Positions 31,492 through 39,130 of a stretch of 55,443 bases of DNA are shown here, piece after piece. The position numbers were made by a program, and so were the translations under genes. Under the pieces are notes generated by a model. The model was not told the origin of the DNA and made no database searches. It was given only the letters and a program-made list of their open reading frames with translations. Numbering within the stretch: position 1 is the stretch's first letter; the number at the start of each line of letters is the position of its first letter. This stretch comes from Candidatus Campbellbacteria bacterium (GTDB taxonomy: Bacteria; Patescibacteriota; Minisyncoccia; Phycocordibacterales; JABAAK01), in the NCBI GenBank assembly GCA_028817035.1, contig JAPPQH010000008.1, positions 1 through 55,443 of the forward strand, in the 5' to 3' direction.

Positions 31492-32181
31492 ATGTTGGGT
31501 AAACTTTATGTAATAGGAACGCCGATAGGCAATCTTTCGGATATATCTTTTCGCGCCATTGAGATGTTAAAAATGGTGGATGCTATTTTTTGCGAGGACA
31601 CAAGGGTCACAAGAAAGTTGCTCTCACACTACGGGATAAAGACAAAATGTTTTGCTTATCACACGCATAGCAATGAGAAGATAATATTCAAGGCGGCAGA
31701 TATGATTTCAAAGGGGATGAATGTCGCGCTTGTTTCTGATGCTGGAACGCCTGCTATTTCAGACCCTGGTGTGAAGTTTGTTCGCGGTATTGTTAATTTT
31801 CTAAAAGATCCTGATGTCGTTCGTGTCATCCCAGGTGCGTCTGCTGTTGTGTCTGCCCTTTCGGCTTCTGGTGCGCCGTCTTCTTCTTTTACTTTTCTTG
31901 GTTTCCCACCACACAAGAAAGGACGGATGACTTTTTTTAAGAATGTCGCAAAGAATGAAGAGACGATTGTTTTTTATGAGTCGCCACATAGGTTGATAAA
32001 GGCGTTGACTTCCCTTTGTGAGTATCTGCCAAAGACAAGAGAGGTTATCGTTGCGAGGGAGATGACTAAGATATATGAGTCATTTGTTAGGGGCAACGCG
32101 CAGGAAGTTCTTGACTATTTCACAGAAAACAAAGACAAGGTGAAGGGGGAGATTGTAATAATAGTCAGCTCTTTGTCTTAA
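31492..32181 (+). CDS. rsmI: 16S rRNA (cytidine-1402-2'-O)-methyltransferase
   Basis: 229 residues. Typical tetrapyrrole-methylase fold signatures of RsmI: KLYVIGTPIGNLSDISFRAI at the start, FCEDTRVTRKLLSHYGI, ALVSDAGTPAISDPG, VIPGASAVVSALSASG, and TIVFYESPHRL. It methylates the ribose of C1402 in the decoding centre. It stands alone on the plus strand, convergent with htpX. Confidence 0.95.
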   Translation: MLGKLYVIGTPIGNLSDISFRAIEMLKMVDAIFCEDTRVTRKLLSHYGIKTKCFAYHTHSNEKIIFKAADMISKGMNVALVSDAGTPAISDPGVKFVRGIVNFLKDPDVVRVIPGASAVVSALSASGAPSSSFTFLGFPPHKKGRMTFFKNVAKNEETIVFYESPHRLIKALTSLCEYLPKTREVIVAREMTKIYESFVRGNAQEVLDYFTENKDKVKGEIVIIVSSLS

Positions 32182-32214
32182 TTGTCTTAAAACAACCCTT
32201 ACCCTTCTTGCCCT

Positions 32215-33129
32215 TTATTCTCTTGGGGCTTTGTTTCTCAAGATTTTTATTCTCTCGTCTATCGGTGGGTGTGTCGCAAAGAGTTTCATAAAAAAGGATC
32301 GTTCTGGGTGGAGTTTTTGTTTTGGAGGTTCGCTAAACGGGTCGTTTATAAAAAGGTGGGCTGTTGCGTGGTTTGCTTTTTCCATTCTTCGTGAGTTATT
32401 TTTTATTTTCTCAAGTGCATCAGCAAGTCCTTTTGGGTATCTTGTTAAAAGTGCGCCAGTTGTGTCTGCGAGGTATTCCCTTTTTCTTGAAACGGACATT
32501 CTTATCATAGTCGCTGCGATGGGGATGAGTATTGCTCCTGCAATTGCGATTACAAAAATAACTGTGTTGCCTTTGCTGTTACCTTTTCCTCCATAAATCA
32601 TAAGACGAAGCGCAATGTCAGCGACAATCGCAATGATGCCCGCAAGGATCACCGTGACTGTTGAGACGAGTATATCTCTGTTCCCTATGTGGGACAATTC
32701 ATGTGCGATTACGCCTTCCAATTCTGTTTTGTTTAAAATTTCAAGTAGCCCTTCTGTAACCACGATAACTCCATGTTCGGGGTCGCGCCCTGTCGCAAAG
32801 GCGTTGGGTGATCTGTCTTTTATTATATAAACTTTTGGCATCGGAAGTCCTGCTGTAATTGAAAGATTTTCTACTGCATTCCAAAGGTCAAAGTATTCCT
32901 TTCTTGTTATTTCTTTTGCGCCTGTGAGTGCAAGTGCGATTTTGTGAGAGTTCCAGTAAGCAAAAAAATTAACTCCTATCGCAAAAATAACGGCAAGATA
33001 CAGAATCCAGCTTGCCTCAAGATACCAACCTATTCCCCACGCAAAAGCAATTACAAGAACAAAGAAAAACGACATTAAGAAAAATGTCTTCCTTTTGTTG
33101 GAATCTCTGTGGGTGTATAATGACGCCAT
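32215..33129 (-). CDS. htpX: HtpX-type membrane zinc metalloprotease
   Basis: 304 residues. Two N-terminal membrane helices (FFLMSFFFVLVIAFAWGIGW, ILYLAVIFAIGVNFFAY), zinc motif HELSH at 143-147 (GVIAHELSHIGNRD), two more membrane segments, the glutamate ligand region REYLADTTGA, and the FATHPPIDERIKIL end motif. Degrades misfolded membrane proteins. It follows lemA by 23 bases; the lemA-htpX pair is frequent in bacteria. Confidence 0.95.
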   Translation of the reverse strand: MASLYTHRDSNKRKTFFLMSFFFVLVIAFAWGIGWYLEASWILYLAVIFAIGVNFFAYWNSHKIALALTGAKEITRKEYFDLWNAVENLSITAGLPMPKVYIIKDRSPNAFATGRDPEHGVIVVTEGLLEILNKTELEGVIAHELSHIGNRDILVSTVTVILAGIIAIVADIALRLMIYGGKGNSKGNTVIFVIAIAGAILIPIAATMIRMSVSRKREYLADTTGALLTRYPKGLADALEKIKNNSRRMEKANHATAHLFINDPFSEPPKQKLHPERSFFMKLFATHPPIDERIKILRNKAPRE

Positions 33130-33152
33130 TTTTTCTATGGTTTATCTTTTAA

Positions 33153-33719
33153 TTAAAAAGATACGCCAACTGGTTTTTCTGCCGCATCTCGCTCTGCTTC
33201 GTCAAGTTCAAAGAATTCTTTCTGCTTGAATCCAAAAATACCTGCAACGATGTTTGATGGGAAGGTTTGGCAAGCGTTGTTTAGATCAAGGACAACTGTG
33301 TTGTAGAATCTTCGTGCTGCTTGAATTTTGTTTTCTGTGTCGGTCAATTCTTTTTGAAGCTCCAAGAAGTTTGTATTTGCTTTTAGGTCAGGATAATTTT
33401 CAGCAACCGCGAAAAGTGATTTTAGAGCACCACTTAGCATGTTCTCCGCAAGTCCCTGTTTTGCAGGGGTGCCATGTTGGTTTATCGCGTTTGTTCGCAT
33501 TTCTGTAACCTGTGCAAAGGTTTCTTTCTCGTGCTTTGCGTAACCTTTTACGGTGTTTATAAGGTTTGGTATGAGGTCGTATCGTCTTTTTAGTTGTGTT
33601 TCAATGTCTGCCCAACCCTCTTTTACTCTGTTGGTTAGACGAACAAATCGGTTGTAAAGGACTATTACAAACAAAACTAATAGAACTAATATCGCTCCTA
33701 TTATTATCAAATAAATCAT
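33153..33719 (-). CDS. lemA: LemA family protein
   Basis: 188 residues. N-terminal membrane helix (LIIIGAILVLLVLFVIVLYN) followed by the helical LemA domain: RVKEGWADIETQLKRRYDLI, VKGYAKHEKETFAQVTEMR, LTDTENKIQAARRFYNTVV and FPSNIVAGIFGFKQKEFFEL. Its exact molecular function is unknown in the family; the operon with htpX suggests envelope maintenance. Confidence 0.95.
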   Translation of the reverse strand: MIYLIIIGAILVLLVLFVIVLYNRFVRLTNRVKEGWADIETQLKRRYDLIPNLINTVKGYAKHEKETFAQVTEMRTNAINQHGTPAKQGLAENMLSGALKSLFAVAENYPDLKANTNFLELQKELTDTENKIQAARRFYNTVVLDLNNACQTFPSNIVAGIFGFKQKEFFELDEAERDAAEKPVGVSF

Positions 33720-33765
33720 ATATGGTTATTTTAACATAAAATTACGAATAATGTAAAGTGGGGAT

Positions 33766-33987
33766 TTGGAGGGCGTGAAACTTGACCTTGCCGAGCCTGC
33801 GAGGCAAGTCAAGCGAGTGGCGAAGCCACGAGCGATAATAAAATAGAAGCGAACGGAGTGAGCGATTGCGAGTTGCGTCAAGCGACTAAGCGCAAATGAT
33901 AGGTTGTAGAGGTATGAGTCCGACCGCAACGAATTTATGAGTTGCGGTCAAGCGAACAGCGGAGCTGTTCGCGTTAATAAATAGAAA
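33766..33987 (+). repeat. Dispersed hairpin repeat block R8
   Basis: Two units. The first has left arm GGAGGGCGTGAAACTTGACC and hairpin GTGGCGAAGCCAC, then AGCGAACGGAGTGAGCGATT. The second has GGTTGTAGAGGTATGAGTCC, GACCGCAACGAATTTATGAG and the hairpin AACAGCGGAGCTGTT, ending GCGTTAATAAATAG. It merges with the terminator of the gene at 34034, as in blocks R3 to R5. Confidence 0.85.
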
Positions 33988-34019
33988 GGCGGTTCGGTAC
34001 TGGGTAGTACCGAACCGCC
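33985..34019 (-). terminator. Intrinsic terminator of gene 34034-34939
   Basis: GGCGGTTCGGTACTA...TAGTACCGAACCGCC-type stem (about 13 bp) followed by TTTCTATTT on the minus strand; the T-rich end is shared with repeat R8. Confidence 0.85.
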
Positions 34020-34033
34020 GGAAACACAAGGCT

Positions 34034-34939
34034 TCAAGCTGCTTTCGCGAATTTCTTCTCTCTATTTACGAACGCAGTCTCGAACCTTTCACACAGGGAT
34101 TCTGGAAAGTTTGGGTGGCGAGCAATCTCTTCAACATCTGAGAAACGAAAACAGCCTCCAGATTTGCGTGCTGCCTCAAAAGCCCTCTCCAAGTCTTTGG
34201 AAGATAGATTCGGATTTTCCCAAAAGGGACGAATAGGTCCTACAAAGAACTGGTAACTGAGATTGGTTACCTTCAAGTACAAAGTGAGAGCCTTTGACAA
34301 AACACCAGGTGGGGTTGCGTGGTTGCGTGCAAGGATTCCAATGAATCTCTCAAGCACATCCCGGTCCTTGGTGGCATGGGCGAAAAATTTGCCTTCAAAG
34401 AGATCCCTATACATCGACGCCGTCAAGTCCTTGCGAGCAGCAATTGACATCACGATTCCCTTGCCAAAGTAGAGCTTGCCATCATCGCTGTTCATTTTCT
34501 TTAGCACTCCTTTGACAATGCTACGCGGACATTGTGGGTGCCTTACAATTACCTCACAGACTTTTTTCCCTTTGCCCATAAGTCCGTACAAGTAACGAAA
34601 CAGCCCATCTGGCACGACCTCAATCTCGTGAAAGCAGTCCAGTATCACCCGAAGCCCGAGATGACGCTTGGCTACTGACAGAAGAATAAAGGGTGTCCTG
34701 TTTGGGTTTCTGACGATTTCCCTAAGACACTCTTTTTCGTCGCCACGCAAACAAGCATCAAACCCCTCTTCATCATCAAGATGAATGAGACCGAGGGCAA
34801 CCATTAAGACTTTCTCTGTCGCGTTTTTGTGACGAATCACTTCGTCCCAATTAACGCTAACCGGAACATCTCCCCTCAAAATCTCTACAAGGTCTTTCGG
34901 GGTTGCTTTGGGATTTATCAAACTTGGTTTTTCGGACAT
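34034..34939 (-). CDS. LRV-like alpha-solenoid repeat protein (single-gene unit)
   Basis: 301 residues. Start at 34939 after ATGGAGGTACCAACT. It contains spaced repeats of the form (I/L)-A/V-R-(H/N)-P-(N/x)-x-P-x-x-(L/I): IVRNPNRTPFILLSVAK, IVRHPQCPRSIVKGVLK, LARNHATPPGVLSKALT, FWENPNLSSKDLERAFE, IARHPNFPESLCERFET. This resembles the variant leucine-rich (LRV) solenoid, a protein-binding scaffold. No catalytic part is visible. Promoter, leader and terminator match the units between 13721 and 22302, far from here, which argues for a common origin of these units. Confidence 0.75.
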   Translation of the reverse strand: MSEKPSLINPKATPKDLVEILRGDVPVSVNWDEVIRHKNATEKVLMVALGLIHLDDEEGFDACLRGDEKECLREIVRNPNRTPFILLSVAKRHLGLRVILDCFHEIEVVPDGLFRYLYGLMGKGKKVCEVIVRHPQCPRSIVKGVLKKMNSDDGKLYFGKGIVMSIAARKDLTASMYRDLFEGKFFAHATKDRDVLERFIGILARNHATPPGVLSKALTLYLKVTNLSYQFFVGPIRPFWENPNLSSKDLERAFEAARKSGGCFRFSDVEEIARHPNFPESLCERFETAFVNREKKFAKAA

Positions 34940-35066
34940 AGTTGGTACCTCCATCCATGATAACCATTTAGAAAACACTTCGAGGTTAATAAATAACCCC
35001 TTAGGAACAATACAGACTTTCATCTGCACTGTTTATTAATATATAAAAATATCAAATTTTTGTCAA
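34940..35066 (-). promoter_or_regulatory. Promoter and hairpin leader of gene 34034-34939
   Basis: TTGACA (35061-35066), 17-bp spacer, TATATT (35038-35043) on the minus strand, starting immediately after the groEL stop codon at 35069. Leader hairpins: CAGTGCAGA-TGAAAG-TCTGTATTG and GGGGTTA-TTTAT-TAACCTC, then GGAGG. Confidence 0.82.
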
Positions 35067-35068
35067 GT

Positions 35069-36724
35069 TTAGAAGCCCATGCCACCCATACCGCCCATTC
35101 CTCCTGGCGCTTGTGGTCCGTCCTTTTTATCTTCAGGTATGTCTACGATTGCTGTTTCTGTGGTTAGGAATAGTGATGCTGTGGATACGGCGTGCTGGAG
35201 GGCGCTTCGTGTTACTTTGACTGGATCTATTATTCCCGCTTTTATCATGTCGTCAACAATTTTGTCGTTGTTCGCATCGTATCCAGAGGTTTCTTTTCCG
35301 TCCTGTATTTTGCTTGCGACAACGGAGCCGTCTTCGTCGCCTTCTTTGCCGACATTTGAAACGATTTGTTTGAGCGGAGATGAAAGAGCCCCTATGACTA
35401 TTCCATAACCTGACTTTTCACCGATATTTTCAACTTTGGAATCTGGTTTTAATGTGCTCGCTATGTGGGCAAGTGCAGAACCTCCTCCTGGGACTATTCC
35501 CTCTTCAATCGCTGCTTTTGTCGCGTTTACCGCATCTTCAATTTTTAATTTCAGATATTTCATTTCTGTTTCTGTTGCGGCTCCGACTTTTATCACGGCA
35601 ACACCGCCTGTGAGTTTCGCAATCCTTTCATCAAATTTATCTCTTTCATAAGTTGAGGTCGCTTGCTCTCTTTGTGTTTTTATTTGTTTTACTCTTTCTT
35701 CAATCGCGCTCTCCTGTTCTTTGCCACCAACGATAACTGTTTTTTCTTTTTTGGAAATCACGCGGCTTGCACGACCAAGAACGCTTTGGTCTGCGTTTTC
35801 AAATGTATGACCTGTTTCATCTGATATGACAGTCGCGCCAACAACGGTTGCAATGTCGGAGAGCATTTCTTTCTTTCGGTCGCCATACCCTGGGGCTTTT
35901 ATGGCGAGGACATTAAATGTTCCGCGAAGTCGGTTTAACACGAATGTTGTAAGCGCTTCTCCTTCTATCTCATCAGCCATTATAACTATGTCTTTTGTTC
36001 CGCCCTGAACGACTTTCTCAAGAAAAGGTAGGATTTCTTTTATCCCTGATATTTTTTTGTCTGTTATCAAAATTGCGACATCTTTGTATTCCGCTTCCAT
36101 TCTCTCTGGGTTTGTAATCATATATGGCGAGACATACCCTCTGTCAAACTCCATCCCCTCTACTACATCATATTCAATGCCGAAAGATTGGGACTCTTCA
36201 ACGGTAACAACTCCGTCTTTACCGACTTTTTGGATTGTTTCGGCTATTATTTTTCCTATTTCCTCAGATTCTGCAGAAACTGTTGCGACTTGCTCTATTT
36301 CTTCCTGCCCTTTTATTTCTCTTGCGTTTTCTTTGAGTTTTGCTATGACATCTTTCATCGCGTTTTCCATTCCTCTGCGAACACTCATAGCATCCACTCC
36401 AAGTGTTGTGTATTTCATACCTTCTGACACAAGGGCGTCAAAAAGGATGACTGATGTTGTTGTTCCGTCACCTGCGAGGTCGTTTGTTTTGCTTGCGACT
36501 TCTTTTACCATCTCTGCGCCCATATTTTCAAACGGATCTTTGAAAGAGATTTCTTTTGCTATTGAAACACCGTCATTTGTTATGGTTGGTCCGCCATAAC
36601 TTTTTTCAAGTGCGACATTTCTGCCTCGCGGTCCGATGGTTACTGCGACTGATTTAACAGCTTTGTCTATTCCCTTTTTTATTTTCTTTCTCGCGTTTTC
36701 GTGAAATGCTATATCTTTTGCCAT
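35069..36724 (-). CDS. groEL: Chaperonin GroEL (60 kDa)
   Basis: 551 residues, full length. Nucleotide-binding motifs NDLAGDGTTTSVILFDAL and VKSVAVTIGPRGRNVALEKS, apical-domain segments (EGMEFDRGYVSPYMITNPE), EEGIVPGGGSALAHIA, and the GGMGGMGF tail. With GroES it forms the folding chamber. It lies 18 bases downstream of groES. Confidence 0.98.
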   Translation of the reverse strand: MAKDIAFHENARKKIKKGIDKAVKSVAVTIGPRGRNVALEKSYGGPTITNDGVSIAKEISFKDPFENMGAEMVKEVASKTNDLAGDGTTTSVILFDALVSEGMKYTTLGVDAMSVRRGMENAMKDVIAKLKENAREIKGQEEIEQVATVSAESEEIGKIIAETIQKVGKDGVVTVEESQSFGIEYDVVEGMEFDRGYVSPYMITNPERMEAEYKDVAILITDKKISGIKEILPFLEKVVQGGTKDIVIMADEIEGEALTTFVLNRLRGTFNVLAIKAPGYGDRKKEMLSDIATVVGATVISDETGHTFENADQSVLGRASRVISKKEKTVIVGGKEQESAIEERVKQIKTQREQATSTYERDKFDERIAKLTGGVAVIKVGAATETEMKYLKLKIEDAVNATKAAIEEGIVPGGGSALAHIASTLKPDSKVENIGEKSGYGIVIGALSSPLKQIVSNVGKEGDEDGSVVASKIQDGKETSGYDANNDKIVDDMIKAGIIDPVKVTRSALQHAVSTASLFLTTETAIVDIPEDKKDGPQAPGGMGGMGGMGF

Positions 36725-36742
36725 AATTTTTGTTTTGTTAAA

Positions 36743-37039
36743 TTAATTGTTTATAATTGCTAAAATGTTATTCTCATTTACTATGAAGTATTCTTCTCTG
36801 TCTAACTCTATTTTGTCGCCCCAACTGAAAACAACGGTCTGACCTTCTTTTACGCTTATTTTTTGGAGGTTGCCTTTTTCATCTTTTCTTCCTTCTCCAA
36901 CGGCAATAATTTCTCCTATATTTGTAGAGTCACCTTTTGCCATCTCAGGAAGTATGATTCCTGCTTTTGAAACCTCATTTAATTCGCGCTTTTTAATCAA
37001 AACCCTGTCATATAGGGGTATTACTTTGTTTTTATCCAT
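36743..37039 (-). CDS. groES: Co-chaperonin GroES (10 kDa)
   Basis: 98 residues: VIPLYDRVLIKKRE, the mobile loop region EVSKAGIILPEMAKGDSTNI, EIIAVGEGRKDEKG and VVFSWGDKIELDREEYFIV. First gene of the groESL operon. No CIRCE inverted repeat is visible upstream, so HrcA control is not supported by this sequence. Confidence 0.97.
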   Translation of the reverse strand: MDKNKVIPLYDRVLIKKRELNEVSKAGIILPEMAKGDSTNIGEIIAVGEGRKDEKGNLQKISVKEGQTVVFSWGDKIELDREEYFIVNENNILAIINN

Positions 37040-37064
37040 ATAAAAATTGCTTTAATTAAAAGGC

Positions 37065-37094
37065 ATTATATTATTAAACTCAGATTTATGTCAA
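37065..37094 (-). promoter_or_regulatory. groESL promoter
   Basis: Minus strand TTGACA (37089-37094), 18-bp spacer, TATAAT (37065-37070), 25 bases before the groES start. No CIRCE-type element between. Confidence 0.8.
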
Positions 37095-37147
37095 GTGAGG
37101 CAAAGCGGTGGTGGTGACAATGGGGTATGGGGGTTGCCGATAAGCAA

Positions 37148-37177
37148 TTGCCACAATTTCATAAGCTGTGATATAAT
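37148..37177 (+). promoter_or_regulatory. secG promoter
   Basis: TTGCCA (37148-37153), 18-bp spacer, TATAAT (37172-37177), 14 bases before the secG start codon. It implies a very short leader. Confidence 0.7.
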
Positions 37178-37191
37178 CTATTTAATAAATT

Positions 37192-37428
37192 ATGTTTGAA
37201 TGGTTGATTGAGGCGTTGCCTTACATACAGATAATACTTTCGTTCCTACTGATAGTCCTGATTATATTCCAAAAATCAGAGGCGGGTGTTGGTGGTGCGT
37301 TTGGTGGTGGTGATACAACAAGCACGGGACATCAGACACGAAGAGGTTTTGATAAGTTTTTGTTTTATATAACGATAATCGTTGCAATTTTGTTCATCGC
37401 TACGGTTGTTGTTCCTATTTTCGTATAG
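37192..37428 (+). CDS. secG: Preprotein translocase subunit SecG
   Basis: 78 residues with two membrane helices (IQIILSFLLIVLIIFQKSEA, FLFYITIIVAILFIATVVVP) and the conserved glycine-rich loop GVGGAFGGGD between them. Auxiliary subunit of the SecYEG channel. 24 bases upstream of the solute-binding protein gene, probably co-transcribed. Confidence 0.92.
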   Translation: MFEWLIEALPYIQIILSFLLIVLIIFQKSEAGVGGAFGGGDTTSTGHQTRRGFDKFLFYITIIVAILFIATVVVPIFV

Positions 37429-37452
37429 ATGGGTGCATCTATCTAATAGAAC

Positions 37453-39099
37453 ATGGATTTCAAATTAAAAATAGTTCTTGTATTGCTTATAATCGTAATA
37501 CCGCTTTCTTATCTATTCTCAAACAATACAGATTTGACGGTTGTTGTCCCGCAGGATGGCGGGGTTATTGTTGAGGGTCTTGTTGGAAATGTTCGGTTTA
37601 TAAACCCTGTCATTGCGCGAACTCAAACTGATAAAGATATAGCTTCGGTTATTTTCTCTGGTCTTACAAGGCTGGGAGATAATGGGAAAATTGTCCCCAA
37701 CCTTGCGGAGTCATGGACTGTTTCGGATGACGGTATAAACTATGAATTTAAGATAAGAGATGATGCGATATTCCACGATGGGACAAAAGTGACCTCAAAT
37801 GATGTGCTTTACACGATAGAAGCAATTCAAGATTCTGATGTAAGGAGTCCCCTTGCGATAACTTGGCAGGGTGTTTCTGTGTTTGCGCCATCAAAAGATA
37901 AAGTGATATTTACTCTGCAACAGCCGTATTCCCCTTTTATTTACAATACAACTGTTGGTGTGTTGCCAAGCCATCTGTGGTCGGAAGGAACAGAAACATA
38001 TAGCGACATCATATTTCACGAACAGAATTTAAGACCTATTGGTTCAGGTCCATATCTCATTGAAGATATTGAGACCTTTGGTGACGAAAGGGCGAGAAAA
38101 TATGTATTGAGGGCTTTTAGTGGTAATGTGTTGGGCGAACCATACATAAAAACACTTGAGTTTGCGCTACATGATAGTGAAGATGAATTGTTTCAGGCGA
38201 TAAACCGCGGAGATGTAACTTCTGTATCTCTTCAGAATCGTAATGCGTTTTTAAGAGACCTTGCAGAAAAAAATGATGCGTATGATTTCTATACCGCAAA
38301 TTCTTTGAGGATATTTGGTATCTTTTTTAACAGAAATAGATCGGCAGTTGTTGCAGATGAAAATGTAAGATATGCACTTAATGCAACAGTTCCGAGAGAA
38401 GAAATTATTGATGATGTTTTGTTTGGTATCGCAGAAAGCGCCACAGGACCGATTCCGCCAACAAAAAATTCAAAGAGTGGTGAGAGTGAGTTGGATGATG
38501 CTCTTGAGTTTCTGAAAGAGCGAGGATGGAGTGAAAATGAAGAAGGTGTACTTGAGAAAGACGACCACGAACTTTCTTTTGACCTAATCACAATAGACAC
38601 ACCCGAACAGATTTCAGTCGCAACCAAAGTCAGTCTTGCGTTTGAAAAAATTGGCGGTGAGGTTGATATATTTACAAAATCTCGTGATAAATTTATAGAG
38701 GAAAACATAAGACCCAGAGATTTTGAGGCGGCGTTGTTTGGGTATGGGTTGTCACACGGGTTTGATTTGTTCCATTTCTGGCACTCCTCACAGATAAACG
38801 ATCCTGGGCTTAATATCCCTGCATATGTTAATCTTGTGGTGGATGATCTCCTTGAAAAAGCAAGGGGGGTTGACATTGTGGAGAGGAAAGAGTTATATAA
38901 TAGTGTTGAGGAAGAAATACAGGATGTATTACCTGCTGTATTTCTCTACTCCCCACTTTTCGGTTATTTGATTCCAAATTCTCTAAAAGGAATTTCAGTG
39001 AATGAAGTGATAAGCCCAGAGAATCGTTTTATAAACATAGACAGGTGGCATTTCAGAACTACAAAAGTTTGGAAGATTTTGGCTCGAGAAAACATTTAG
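37453..39099 (+). CDS. Peptide/oligopeptide-type solute-binding protein (SBP_bac_5)
   Basis: 548 residues. N-terminal anchor or signal (KIVLVLLIIVIPLSYLFS) without an obvious lipobox. Family-5 extracellular solute-binding fold: ESWTVSDDGINYEFKIRDDA, FHDGTKVTSNDVLYTIEAI, RPIGSGPYLIEDIETF, RYALNATVPREEIIDDVLF, and YSPLFGYLIPNSLKGISV at the end. Usually feeds an ABC importer for peptides; no permease or ATPase gene lies next to it, so it either works with a distant transporter or has another role at the surface. Confidence 0.88.
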   Translation: MDFKLKIVLVLLIIVIPLSYLFSNNTDLTVVVPQDGGVIVEGLVGNVRFINPVIARTQTDKDIASVIFSGLTRLGDNGKIVPNLAESWTVSDDGINYEFKIRDDAIFHDGTKVTSNDVLYTIEAIQDSDVRSPLAITWQGVSVFAPSKDKVIFTLQQPYSPFIYNTTVGVLPSHLWSEGTETYSDIIFHEQNLRPIGSGPYLIEDIETFGDERARKYVLRAFSGNVLGEPYIKTLEFALHDSEDELFQAINRGDVTSVSLQNRNAFLRDLAEKNDAYDFYTANSLRIFGIFFNRNRSAVVADENVRYALNATVPREEIIDDVLFGIAESATGPIPPTKNSKSGESELDDALEFLKERGWSENEEGVLEKDDHELSFDLITIDTPEQISVATKVSLAFEKIGGEVDIFTKSRDKFIEENIRPRDFEAALFGYGLSHGFDLFHFWHSSQINDPGLNIPAYVNLVVDDLLEKARGVDIVERKELYNSVEEEIQDVLPAVFLYSPLFGYLIPNSLKGISVNEVISPENRFINIDRWHFRTTKVWKILARENI

Positions 39100-39130
39100 A
39101 AATATAATTTATATATAGTTAACGAAAATT

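Noticed and set aside
37040-37191. CIRCE element upstream of groESL
   Set aside because: No TTAGCACTC-N9-GAGTGCTAA or close variant is present; only a sigma-70-like promoter is visible.
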